From an uncultured Bacteroidota bacterium (lineage in GTDB: Bacteria; Bacteroidota; Bacteroidia; Chitinophagales; Chitinophagaceae), in the NCBI GenBank assembly GCA_903912405.1, contig CAIWHF010000114.1, forward strand, positions 1-11,045: 11,045 nt of DNA, read 5' to 3'. Below, in pieces: positions 1 to 6,702 of the stretch. The notes under the pieces were generated by a model. The model saw only the letters and a list, made by a program, of their open reading frames with translations. It did not search any database and had not been told where the DNA came from. The translations under genes were made by a program, and so were the position numbers. Every line of letters starts with the position of its first letter. Position 1 is the stretch's first letter.

Positions 1-1
1 G

Positions 2-142
2 AAATTAATAGCTAAAAAAATACCAGTAATCGATCAGCATCCATTTCCGCTTATCGATCATCATCCTGTGAAAGAAGCAAAACCTGCTTTTGAAAAACGA
101 AATTTTAAACCCAAATTTAATAGTCAAAAGAAAGCAAAATAA
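2..142 (+). CDS. DEAD-box RNA helicase, RhlE-like, C-terminal fragment
   Basis: This is the 3' end of a gene that enters from the left edge; 46 codons and a TAA stop (140-142) are visible in frame 2. The first residues (KLIAKKIPVIDQHPFPL) match the end of the helicase core in Bacteroidota RhlE-type DEAD-box helicases, where a '..LI.K.IPV...HPFPL' segment follows the second RecA-like domain. The remaining ~29 residues are basic and low in complexity (KEAKPAFEKRNFKPKFN...KKAK), like the disordered, RNA-binding tails of these enzymes. Such proteins are ATP-dependent RNA remodelling factors involved in ribosome assembly and RNA decay. All catalytic motifs lie outside the window, so the assignment rests on the tail alone. 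The gene converges on the T9SS protein gene, and a terminator begins right at its stop codon. Confidence 0.7.
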   Translation, partial: KLIAKKIPVIDQHPFPLIDHHPVKEAKPAFEKRNFKPKFNSQKKAK

Positions 143-176
143 AAAGAGGAGGCCAATTGGCCTCCTCTTTTTTTTA
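141..176. terminator. Bidirectional rho-independent terminator (perfect palindrome)
   Basis: Positions 141-172 form a perfect 32-base palindrome centred on AATT (155-158). The GC-rich arms are GAGGAGGCC (146-154) and GGCCTCCTC (159-167). An A-run precedes them (141-145) and an eight-base T-run follows (168-175). Read on the plus strand it ends the helicase gene, whose stop codon overlaps the A-run. Read on the minus strand it ends the T9SS protein gene, whose stop is 12 nt away. It therefore serves both convergent genes. Confidence 0.9.
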
Positions 177-187
177 TTTTTACCTTA

Positions 188-1126
188 TTAATGCGCTATA
201 GTAATACTAGCTTTTTTAATAATGGCTTGATCTTTATTTTTTACCGTGTATAGATACAATCCGCTTGCTAAATCAGCTACGCGTATTTCTGTTGTTTTGC
301 TAAATGTTTTAGTCTGCATAACTCTACCATTAATCGCATATAATTCAAATAACAATTCATCATCGCTAGATGCTTTTATTGATAATACATCGATTGCAGG
401 ATTTGGATATGCCGTAATTTCAATATCGTTCATTAAGGCTTCGGTAATTCCTGTTGTAGTGGTATAAGTCACGTCATCTACATATAAGGTACTTGAGTTT
501 TGCACGGTGTCGTTAGAATTGGTAAAATAGTAGCGTATTAAATTTGCCGCTAAATTTGTTGCGATATACGTAATTGGAACATCTACTTTAGTGAAATTTG
601 CTTTAACGCCAAATTGCACACCACCCGAGCCAATTACAGAATCCACTCCGAGGGTTCTATTAATTATTTCAACAGCAAATGAACCAGAATCAGCAGTAGC
701 AGGTGCATACTTAATATATGCCGAAGCCATACTCACGCGTTGTGAAATTGCAGCTCCACCAGAGAAGGTCAAATTAAAAGAGGCGTCTAAATTTAATGTA
801 GCATTGGTCATGATGCCAGGTACAGCTCCTAAACTAGAAAATGTTTTTGTAACCATCATAGCAGAAGAAGTGCCTGAATTTTTAACGCTTGTACTTTTAG
901 TCACCGTTTTTTGTATCGTAGTGGTTTGACCTATTAAAAAATTTAAACTATTGGCCAAAGAATCAAAAGTAGACCAGGAAGTTGGCACCTCTAATGGGCT
1001 TAATGGATTGAAGATGAGTATTTTGTTTTGCCAAGTTTCAAAACCGCCATTAGGAGCAGTAGTTTGAGCATTGACATGAGCAACAAATAAAAATGTAGCA
1101 CTTATAACAAGTAATAGTTTTTTCAT
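188..1126 (-). CDS. Secreted protein with T9SS type A sorting domain, PCMD-like body
   Basis: A 312-residue exported protein. Residues 1-20 are a Sec signal peptide (MKKLLL, hydrophobic core, cleavage probably after VNA before Q21). Residues ~24-222 form a beta-rich, Ser/Thr-rich body that starts with 'NGGFETW' and contains YIKYAPATADSG (138-149) and 'LYVDDVTY' (214-221). This layout resembles the putative carbohydrate metabolism (PCMD) family and related carbohydrate-binding beta-sandwiches; I infer this by eye. Residues ~236-312 are a typical type IX secretion C-terminal sorting domain: YPNPA at 240-244, an 'LYAINGRVM' strand, and 'LASGLYLYTVK' near the end. The family norm is export through the T9SS with anchoring to, or release from, the cell surface. 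The ligand is unknown. It starts 18 nt after the peroxiredoxin stop, too close for an independent promoter in the gap, so co-transcription is likely. Confidence 0.85.
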   Translation of the reverse strand: MKKLLLVISATFLFVAHVNAQTTAPNGGFETWQNKILIFNPLSPLEVPTSWSTFDSLANSLNFLIGQTTTIQKTVTKSTSVKNSGTSSAMMVTKTFSSLGAVPGIMTNATLNLDASFNLTFSGGAAISQRVSMASAYIKYAPATADSGSFAVEIINRTLGVDSVIGSGGVQFGVKANFTKVDVPITYIATNLAANLIRYYFTNSNDTVQNSSTLYVDDVTYTTTTGITEALMNDIEITAYPNPAIDVLSIKASSDDELLFELYAINGRVMQTKTFSKTTEIRVADLASGLYLYTVKNKDQAIIKKASITIAH

Positions 1127-1144
1127 TTTATAATTTTAAATGGT

Positions 1145-1612
1145 TTATAAAGATCCAAGACAAGCCTGAATAGCTTCAAAGTTGGGTAAATCACCCGCAC
1201 TTTCTAATACTTCTGCATATTGAATAGTACCTTTTACATCAATTACAAATGCTGAACGTTTACTAACGCCTTTCATATCCAATACAAAATTTTCATACAA
1301 ACAACCATAAGCTGCAGATACTTCTTTGTTGAAGTCACTTAATAAAGTAAAATTCAACGATTGTTCTTTTTTAAACTTATCTAAAGTGAATAAAGAGTCT
1401 ACGGAAATGCCAATCACTTCTGCATTCAAATTATTATACACAGCAATACTGTCTCTTAAAGAACAAAGCTCCGTGGTGCAAACGCCTGTAAAAGCTAATG
1501 GGAAAAATACTAAAACTACATTTTTGCCAGAAAACTGACTTAAGGAAACTTCATTTTTATCAGAATCCCTAAGGGTGAAATTTGGGGCCATTTGGCCTAC
1601 TGTTATGCTCAT
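1145..1612 (-). CDS. Peroxiredoxin, AhpE/BCP-type (AhpC/TSA family)
   Basis: A 155-residue cytoplasmic thiol peroxidase that reduces hydrogen peroxide and organic hydroperoxides. The active-site segment FPLAFTGVC (37-45) gives the peroxiredoxin Pxxx(T)xxC motif with P38, T42 and peroxidatic C45; R119 ('SKRSAF') is the conserved active-site arginine. The PLAFTGVC wording is closest to AhpE-like enzymes. C50 in C45-x4-C50 could resolve the sulfenate as in BCP/PrxQ; C104 and C151 are also present. The frame stays open to a TTG at 1630, which would add six residues, but I chose the ATG at 1612. It gives the usual family length (~153-156), begins with the typical 'MSITVGQMAPNFTL', and leaves the promoter box at 1628-1635 outside the gene. 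The gene is divergent from groES. Its reductant is not visible in the window. Confidence 0.93.
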   Translation of the reverse strand: MSITVGQMAPNFTLRDSDKNEVSLSQFSGKNVVLVFFPLAFTGVCTTELCSLRDSIAVYNNLNAEVIGISVDSLFTLDKFKKEQSLNFTLLSDFNKEVSAAYGCLYENFVLDMKGVSKRSAFVIDVKGTIQYAEVLESAGDLPNFEAIQACLGSL

Positions 1613-1627
1613 ATTAATTTTTTTTTT

Positions 1628-1660
1628 CAAAATTACAACTAAGTGTGCAAATATGACAAA
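1628..1660 (-). promoter_or_regulatory. Bacteroidota-type promoter for the peroxiredoxin gene
   Basis: On the minus strand, TAATTTTG (1635 down to 1628) matches the Bacteroidota -7 consensus TAnnTTTG exactly. A TTTG (1660 down to 1657) lies 21 nt upstream, the spacing expected for the -33 element. Transcription would start a few bases before the ATG at 1612, giving a very short leader. A second TAnnTTTG-like octamer (CATATTTG, 1655 to 1648) lacks a -33 partner. This is a motif match only; no start site has been measured. Confidence 0.5.
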
Positions 1661-1700
1661 ATGAATGTGAAATGATTGCTAAAAAATGGAAAAAATGGCG

Positions 1701-1718
1701 CTTGAAAGGGCTTTAAAG
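1701..1718. repeat. Tandem near-palindromes CTTGAAAG / CTTTAAAG
   Basis: Two octamers of form CTTnAAAG, at 1701-1708 and 1711-1718, are separated by GG; the second is a perfect palindrome. They lie about 47-64 bp upstream of the -24 box of the sigma-54-like motif ahead of groES. That places them roughly 73-90 bp before the predicted start site, where an enhancer-binding activator could sit. In AT-rich DNA, chance occurrence is quite possible. Confidence 0.2.
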
Positions 1719-1764
1719 ATAGCAATAGTCGTACCTTTCTGAAAATATGTCTTATTTTTAAAAC

Positions 1765-1780
1765 TGGCACAATTTGTGCA
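1765..1780 (+). promoter_or_regulatory. Candidate sigma-54 (RpoN) promoter upstream of groES
   Basis: TGGCAC (1765-1770) and GTGCA (1776-1780) are separated by 5 nt. This fits the sigma-54 consensus TGGCAC-N5-TTGCW with one mismatch, and the invariant GG (1766-1767) and GC (1778-1779) are 12 nt apart as required. The predicted start is near 1791, giving a leader of ~46 nt to the groES ATG. The other TGGCAC copies I noticed (983, 2043, 6774, 7375) are inside coding sequence and lack a -12 partner. The same bases form an inverted repeat, GCACA-ATT-TGTGC (1767-1779), so a repressor operator is the alternative reading. A weak housekeeping -7 box (TACCTTTC, 1732-1739) has no well-spaced -33 element. 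Confidence 0.45.
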
Positions 1781-1836
1781 GTAATCAGGAATAAGATTCG
1801 AATCTATTTTATTTAATTTTTTAAAAACTAAATGAT

Positions 1837-2115
1837 ATGTCAAAAGTTAACATCACCCCCTTGCACGACAGAGTAATTGTATTACCTGCTGCAGCTGAAG
1901 AAAAAACAGCAAGTGGAATCATCATTCCAGATACGGCAAAAGAAAAACCACAAAGAGGCACTGTAGTAGCTGCTGGCCCTGGTAAAAAAGACGAACCCAT
2001 GACCGTAAAATCAGGAGATACTGTTTTATACGGTAAATATGCTGGCACTGAAATTAGTATGGAAGGCAATGATTACCTAATCATGAGAGAAAGCGATATT
2101 CTTGCAATTGTATAA
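1837..2115 (+). CDS. groES: Co-chaperonin GroES (Hsp10)
   Basis: A 92-residue co-chaperonin that forms the heptameric lid of the GroEL folding chamber. The N-terminal 'ITPLHDRVIV' (6-15) is the family hallmark. The mobile loop that docks onto GroEL is seen around residues 21-35, with the hydrophobic GIII tripeptide and 'IPDTAKEKP'. 'GDTVLYGKYAGTEI' and the closing 'RESDILAIV' complete the beta-barrel. Length is normal and no part is missing. An out-of-frame ATG at 1832 precedes the real start; there is no Shine-Dalgarno sequence, as is usual in this phylum. groEL follows after 26 nt in the same direction, forming the standard groESL operon. No CIRCE element is visible upstream; the notable upstream signal is the sigma-54-like motif at 1765-1780. 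Confidence 0.97.
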   Translation: MSKVNITPLHDRVIVLPAAAEEKTASGIIIPDTAKEKPQRGTVVAAGPGKKDEPMTVKSGDTVLYGKYAGTEISMEGNDYLIMRESDILAIV

Positions 2116-2141
2116 TTAATCAAAAAATAAAAAATAAACAT

Positions 2142-3782
2142 ATGGCAAAACAATTATTTTTCAACATCGAAGCACGCAATAAAATGAAGCGTGGTGTTGA
2201 CATCCTTGCGGATGCAGTAAAAGTAACTTTAGGACCTAAAGGTAGAAATGTAGTTATCGAGAAAAAATTTGGTGCTCCAAGTATTACAAAAGATGGCGTT
2301 TCTGTTGCTAAAGAAATTGAATTAGAAGATGCTATCGAAAATATGGGTGCGCAAATGGTGAAAGAAGTAGCTTCTAAAACAGCAGACGTTGCTGGTGATG
2401 GAACTACTACGGCTACCGTATTAGCACAAGCTATTATTGGCGAAGGATTGAAAAACGTAGCCGCTGGCGCAAACCCAATGGATTTGAAACGTGGAATCGA
2501 CAAAGCAGTGGTAATCGTTGTAGAAAGCTTACGTAAACAATCTGAAAAAGTTGGTAACGACAATAAGAAAATTGAACAAGTAGCTACAATTTCTGCAAAT
2601 AACGATAGCACAGTAGGTAAATTAATTGCTGAGGCTATGGCTAAAGTTGGTAACGAAGGTGTTATTACTGTTGAAGAAGCTAAAGGTACCGATACTACCG
2701 TTGCGGTAGTAGAAGGTATGCAATTTGACCGTGGTTACTTAAGTCCATACTTTGTAACGAACACAGAAAAAATGCAAACGGAGTTTCAAAACCCATACAT
2801 TTTAATCTACGAAAAGAAAATCAGCACCTTAAAAGACATCTTACCTATATTGGAAAGTACTGTTCAAACAGGTCGTCCTTTATTAATAATTGCTGAAGAT
2901 GTAGATGGCGAAGCATTAGCAACATTAGTAGTCAATAAATTAAGAGGTTCTCTAAAAATTGCTGCTGTCAAAGCTCCTGGCTTTGGCGATCGTAGAAAAG
3001 AAATGTTGCAAGATATTGCAGTATTAACTGGCGGTACTGTTATCAGCGAAGAACAAGGATATAAACTAGAAAACGCAACTATAGAATTCTTAGGTCAAGC
3101 AGAAAGTATAACGGTAGATAAAGACAACACAACCGTTATTGGTGGTAAAGGAGAAAAAGACGCAATCACCGCTAGAGTGCATCAAATAAAAGCACAAATG
3201 GAAACGTCTACTTCTGATTATGATAAAGAAAAATTACAAGAGCGCTTAGCTCAATTAAGTGGTGGTGTAGCCGTATTATACGTAGGTGCTGCTACTGAAG
3301 TAGAAATGAAAGAGAAAAAAGACCGCGTAGATGATGCTTTACATGCAACGCGCGCTGCTGTTGAAGAAGGAATTGTGCCAGGTGGTGGTATTGCTTTCAT
3401 TAGAGCTACAGAATCTCTAGAAGGAATGACCGGTGATAATGCCGACGAAACTACAGGTATCAAAATTGTTCGTAGAGCAATTGAAGAACCACTTCGTCAA
3501 ATAGTAGCAAATGCTGGATTAGAAGGTTCTATCATCGTTCAAAAAGTACGCGAAGGCAAAAACGACTTTGGTTTTAATGCCCGCACAGAAACGTATGAAA
3601 ATATGTTAGCTGCAGGTGTTTTAGATCCTACTAAAGTAAGTCGCGTAGCTTTAGAACACGCAGCTTCTATTGCAGGTATGTTATTGACAACGGAGTGTGT
3701 CATTGCAGACAAACCAGAACCAAAAGGAGCTCATAGTCATGCACCAGCAGGTATGCCAGGCGGTATGGGTATGGATTATTAA
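2142..3782 (+). CDS. groEL: Chaperonin GroEL (Hsp60)
   Basis: A 546-residue group I chaperonin forming the double heptameric ring that folds non-native proteins with ATP and GroES. Nucleotide-site residues are intact: 'LGPKGRNV' (30-37), D51 in 'ITKDGVSV', 'GDGTTTATVLA' (85-95), and the ATPase aspartate D398 in 'RVDDALHATRAAVEEG', followed by VPGGG (412-416). The apical domain includes 'RGYLSPYFVTN' and 'IAEDVDGEALATLVVNKLRG', which contribute to client and GroES binding. The C-terminus ends in AGMPGGMGMDY, a short variant of the GGM-rich tail that lines the cavity. The gene is full length with all key residues. It follows groES by 26 nt and ends just before a strong hairpin terminator. Confidence 0.98.
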   Translation: MAKQLFFNIEARNKMKRGVDILADAVKVTLGPKGRNVVIEKKFGAPSITKDGVSVAKEIELEDAIENMGAQMVKEVASKTADVAGDGTTTATVLAQAIIGEGLKNVAAGANPMDLKRGIDKAVVIVVESLRKQSEKVGNDNKKIEQVATISANNDSTVGKLIAEAMAKVGNEGVITVEEAKGTDTTVAVVEGMQFDRGYLSPYFVTNTEKMQTEFQNPYILIYEKKISTLKDILPILESTVQTGRPLLIIAEDVDGEALATLVVNKLRGSLKIAAVKAPGFGDRRKEMLQDIAVLTGGTVISEEQGYKLENATIEFLGQAESITVDKDNTTVIGGKGEKDAITARVHQIKAQMETSTSDYDKEKLQERLAQLSGGVAVLYVGAATEVEMKEKKDRVDDALHATRAAVEEGIVPGGGIAFIRATESLEGMTGDNADETTGIKIVRRAIEEPLRQIVANAGLEGSIIVQKVREGKNDFGFNARTETYENMLAAGVLDPTKVSRVALEHAASIAGMLLTTECVIADKPEPKGAHSHAPAGMPGGMGMDY

Positions 3783-3801
3783 TCAAATCGTTCCCCTAGA
3801 T

Positions 3802-3834
3802 AAAAAACCGAAGTCTATGACTTCGGTTTTTTTA
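3802..3834. terminator. Bidirectional terminator between groEL and the ABC exporter gene
   Basis: An 8-bp stem, CCGAAGTC (3808-3815) / GACTTCGG (3819-3826), closes a TAT loop. It is flanked by six A (3802-3807) and seven T (3827-3833), so both strands present a hairpin plus U-run. It terminates groEL on the plus strand. On the minus strand it overlaps the very end of the ABC exporter gene (stop at 3832-3834) and can terminate that transcript too. Confidence 0.9.
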
Positions 3835-5604
3835 TTTGTTTTGATAATTAAACGTTTCGTAATAAGCTCCCTTCAATTGCATTAATTCTTCATGCGTACC
3901 CTGCTCTTTAATGGTACCTCTATCTATAAAAAGAACTTGATCAAAATTCCAATTATTAAAAATTCGATGTGTAATAACAATAGTTGTTTGGTGTTTTGCT
4001 TTTTCTTTTAAAACCTGCACAATATGTTGCTCTGTATTCGTATCCACAGCCGACAAACAATCGTCTAATATTAAAATAGGCGCCTTTTTCAATAAGGCTC
4101 TAGCAATACCCAAACGTTGTTTTTGACCACCTGACAAGAGCACCCCGCGCTCGCCAATGATCGTATCAAACTGATGGGGCATGCTTATAATTTCTTCATA
4201 CAAACAAGCATCTTTACACGCTTGCTCTATTGCTTCTTTTGTAGCCTTGGCGTTGGCTAATAATAAATTTTGATAAATGGTATCGGAAAAAAGTAGCGGC
4301 TCTTGCGATGCGTAGGCTATTTGAGATCGAATACTTTTCAAAGTTATTGCACTTATAGCTACATCATCTAAAGAAAGCGTTCCTTCCTCTACATCATACA
4401 TACGTTCTAATAATTGAATTAAGGTAGATTTTCCAGCGCCTGTTTTGCCTAAAATAGCGATGCTCGAATTAGCAGGTATATGTAATGAAAAATCTTGTAA
4501 AGCCTTTATACCTGTGTGCGGATAGGTGAAGTTGACCTTATTAAATGTAATAGCACCTTGAAGTACTTTTTCAGAGGCCAATGGCGCATCTATTATCGCA
4601 GATGGTGTTTGTAAAAAATCATTAATTCTTTTTTGAGAGGCCGCAGCTCGTTGTATTATGGAGGCCACCCAACCAATACTCGAAATGGGAAACATCAATA
4701 GATTGATATACATAATAAACTCAGCAATATGCCCTGCACTTGTTTTCCCTTGTATAACTAAATAGCCACCAACTAAAACAGAGAAAAGCATACTGAGGCC
4801 TATAAACAAATTCATAGAAGGAAAATAGATAGATTCTATCATGGATAATTGTAAGGCACTATTTTTATACGCATTAGATTCTTTATTAAATAATTTTTCT
4901 AGAAACGTATGTTGCGAAAAGGCCTTTACTATTCTAATACCGGCATACGTTTCTTGAGCGCGCGCAGTAAGATTGGATAATTGCGCTTGTATATGTTCGC
5001 TTTTTTTATAGATTTTCTTATTCACTAAGTACAAAGTAGTTGCTAAAAAAGGAAAAGGCAGTAAAACCCAAAGTGTAAGCATAGGATGCACCTGCCACAT
5101 CCCCCAAATACACATACAACCCAATACACTTAAATTGACGGTATACATCAAAGCTGGTCCCGTATACATTCTTACACGGGCTACATCTTCTGCAATGCGA
5201 TTCATTAAATCACCTATGGTGTTGGTTTTATAAAAATGCACGTCGAGTGTTTGATAGTGCTGATAGAGTTCGTTTTTTTGATCAAACTCAATTTTGCGCG
5301 ACATTACTATTAATGTTTGTCGCATCAAAAACATAAAAAAACCTCTCAAAATTGCTAAACCAACTAACAAGAATCCATTAGTTAATACCCAATAGGCAAT
5401 AGCTTTTTCAGCAGTCATCTGTTGCGATAAATTGTTTATAGCTTTGTATAGCAACACTTGTTGCTGAACGCCATCCAATAATTTTCTTATGATTGCGGGT
5501 GGTAATACAGCGAAATAATTAGAGATAGCAACAAATAAAATACCTAATAAAAAGGAGTATTTATATTTAAAAAATAATGGATGGAGAGCACGTAACGATT
5601 TCAT
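3832..5604 (-). CDS. ABC exporter half-transporter (permease-ATPase fusion) with degenerate Walker B
   Basis: A 590-residue type IV ABC exporter subunit: a six-helix membrane domain (~1-325), then a nucleotide-binding domain. Visible motifs are Walker A GKTGAGKST (386-394), Q-loop Q434 in 'YASQEPLLF', signature LSGGQ (490-494), Walker B ILILDD ending D514-D515, D-loop SAVD, and H-loop H546. The catalytic glutamate after Walker B is replaced by Asp515 ('LDDCLSAVD'), as in the MdlA-like or degenerate halves of heterodimeric exporters, so it may work with a second half-transporter not seen here. The substrate is unknown. The open frame extends to an ATG at 5661, which would overlap the upstream gene by 49 nt. 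I prefer the ATG at 5604 because it lies 8 nt after that gene's stop and starts just before the first membrane helix ('KYKYSFLLGILFVAIS'), as is usual for homologues. Confidence 0.9.
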   Translation of the reverse strand: MKSLRALHPLFFKYKYSFLLGILFVAISNYFAVLPPAIIRKLLDGVQQQVLLYKAINNLSQQMTAEKAIAYWVLTNGFLLVGLAILRGFFMFLMRQTLIVMSRKIEFDQKNELYQHYQTLDVHFYKTNTIGDLMNRIAEDVARVRMYTGPALMYTVNLSVLGCMCIWGMWQVHPMLTLWVLLPFPFLATTLYLVNKKIYKKSEHIQAQLSNLTARAQETYAGIRIVKAFSQHTFLEKLFNKESNAYKNSALQLSMIESIYFPSMNLFIGLSMLFSVLVGGYLVIQGKTSAGHIAEFIMYINLLMFPISSIGWVASIIQRAAASQKRINDFLQTPSAIIDAPLASEKVLQGAITFNKVNFTYPHTGIKALQDFSLHIPANSSIAILGKTGAGKSTLIQLLERMYDVEEGTLSLDDVAISAITLKSIRSQIAYASQEPLLFSDTIYQNLLLANAKATKEAIEQACKDACLYEEIISMPHQFDTIIGERGVLLSGGQKQRLGIARALLKKAPILILDDCLSAVDTNTEQHIVQVLKEKAKHQTTIVITHRIFNNWNFDQVLFIDRGTIKEQGTHEELMQLKGAYYETFNYQNK

Positions 5605-5612
5605 AAATTTGA

Positions 5613-6662
5613 CTAATGCGTTATTTGCATATTTTCTAAAATAGCTGTAAGTTCTTTGCAAAAATTCAATTCCAGCGTACGCTCCTCATTTGCATTATTT
5701 CCTATTAAAACCCATCCTTGGGCTTGTTTACGAAAACAAGATGCGGTTGAAGTAAGCCTACAAAATTGCGTTGCATTGATAGAAAGCGAACTGAAAGCTG
5801 TTAACAACGTATCAACAGGAAGTGTTGTACTTTCTTTTTTTGAAAAAACAAAAAGGCTATTAACCAATTTATTTTTTAAAAGATAGGGCGTTAAACAATT
5901 GACGAGCGTCATAGGATCCAGATTATTTTCTTCTACTACAAACACCCATGTTTCTTTAGCCTGTTTATTGAAAAAAACAGTTTTGAAAACACCTTCATAA
6001 AGTGCTGGAACTATGTGCACTTGCATATCTGCATATACATATCCCATCGCATTATCCTTATCTTCTTCTTGATTATCTTTACCTAAGGGTTTTTGTGCAA
6101 CAAGCATTGCAGGTATAGCAACTTTTTGATGGGTATCTAGCGTATTGAACTCTAAAGTTTTTTTATTTGGGAAATTATTATAAAAAATAATTCCTGTAGC
6201 ACCTTGCTGAGCTGCTGCAATTGTTCGATCATATAGCACTTTCTGTAAAGGAAATAAAGAATCATTGGCTTGCTCTTCATCATCATACAGCGGCAATAAC
6301 CAAATATTATTTTGTTCCATCACATCCGGAATACAGTTGCCACTCACTTTAACATTAGCCGAATAAGGAAGCGGAAAATTTGCTTTGTCAATCGCCACTT
6401 TTTTTCCATTAAATAATACAGAAGAAGCGCTATCTATTTTTATTCCATAGTTAATGTTGTAAGGCACCATCGAAACAAGTGCCTTGTTTTTTAAACAATA
6501 GTGCTCCCAATTATTGAAAGCCAAAGTGGGCGAAGTAGCGAAGGTTTTTTTACAAACTTTTTGTACTTGCCTGCACAACTGATTAGATTGTTTGGGTGGC
6601 AAAATACCTGATGAATTCTTAGTAATGCACAATAATAAAAGTATAAATAGCCCGCGTGGCAT
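5613..6662 (-). CDS. Secreted protein with PA-like domain, peptidase domain not recognisable
   Basis: A 349-residue protein I cannot name. Residues 1-19 look like a signal peptide (MPRGLFILLLLCITKNSSG). Residues ~70-220 resemble the protease-associated (PA) region of Bacteroidota M28 aminopeptidases: 'SVLFNGKKVAIDKANFPLPYSANVKVSG' (81-108; key pieces FNGKK, FPLPYSAN), then AQQGATGIIFYNN (151-163) and VAIPAMLV (181-188). In M28 enzymes this is followed by a zinc-binding catalytic domain. Here the C-terminal ~115 residues show no HxD, DE or comparable metal-ligand pattern, although the length could hold a shrunken remnant. Eight cysteines are scattered through the protein. It lies 40 nt after the DUF2452 gene and 8 nt before the ABC exporter start, so co-expression is likely. 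PA-like is an inference by eye; substrate and role are unknown. Confidence 0.6.
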   Translation of the reverse strand: MPRGLFILLLLCITKNSSGILPPKQSNQLCRQVQKVCKKTFATSPTLAFNNWEHYCLKNKALVSMVPYNINYGIKIDSASSVLFNGKKVAIDKANFPLPYSANVKVSGNCIPDVMEQNNIWLLPLYDDEEQANDSLFPLQKVLYDRTIAAAQQGATGIIFYNNFPNKKTLEFNTLDTHQKVAIPAMLVAQKPLGKDNQEEDKDNAMGYVYADMQVHIVPALYEGVFKTVFFNKQAKETWVFVVEENNLDPMTLVNCLTPYLLKNKLVNSLFVFSKKESTTLPVDTLLTAFSSLSINATQFCRLTSTASCFRKQAQGWVLIGNNANEERTLELNFCKELTAILENMQITH

Positions 6663-6702
6663 ACAATTTTTTTGTAAAGGTAAAATAAATACGAATAGTA
6701 GT

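Noticed and set aside
1631..1836. CIRCE (HrcA) operator ahead of groES
   Set aside because: I looked for the TTAGCACTC-N9-GAGTGCTAA pattern and found none; the only symmetric element is the short GCACA-ATT-TGTGC repeat.
2120..2611. Long open frame antisense to groEL (163 codons)
   Set aside because: It lies wholly opposite the groEL coding sequence, has no family resemblance and is explained by codon bias of the real gene. Similar antisense frames in the T9SS, ahcY, dapA and groES genes were dropped for the same reason.
5605..5661. N-terminal extension of the ABC exporter to the ATG at 5661
   Set aside because: It would overlap the upstream gene by 49 nt and add 19 residues not expected before the first membrane segment; the ATG at 5604 fits family length and spacing.
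6663..6702. Promoter between the DUF2452 gene and the PA-like gene
   Set aside because: TACCTTTA (6682 to 6675, minus) is one base off the -7 consensus, but the only TTG upstream is 31 nt away, too far. Read-through from the DUF2452 gene is simpler.
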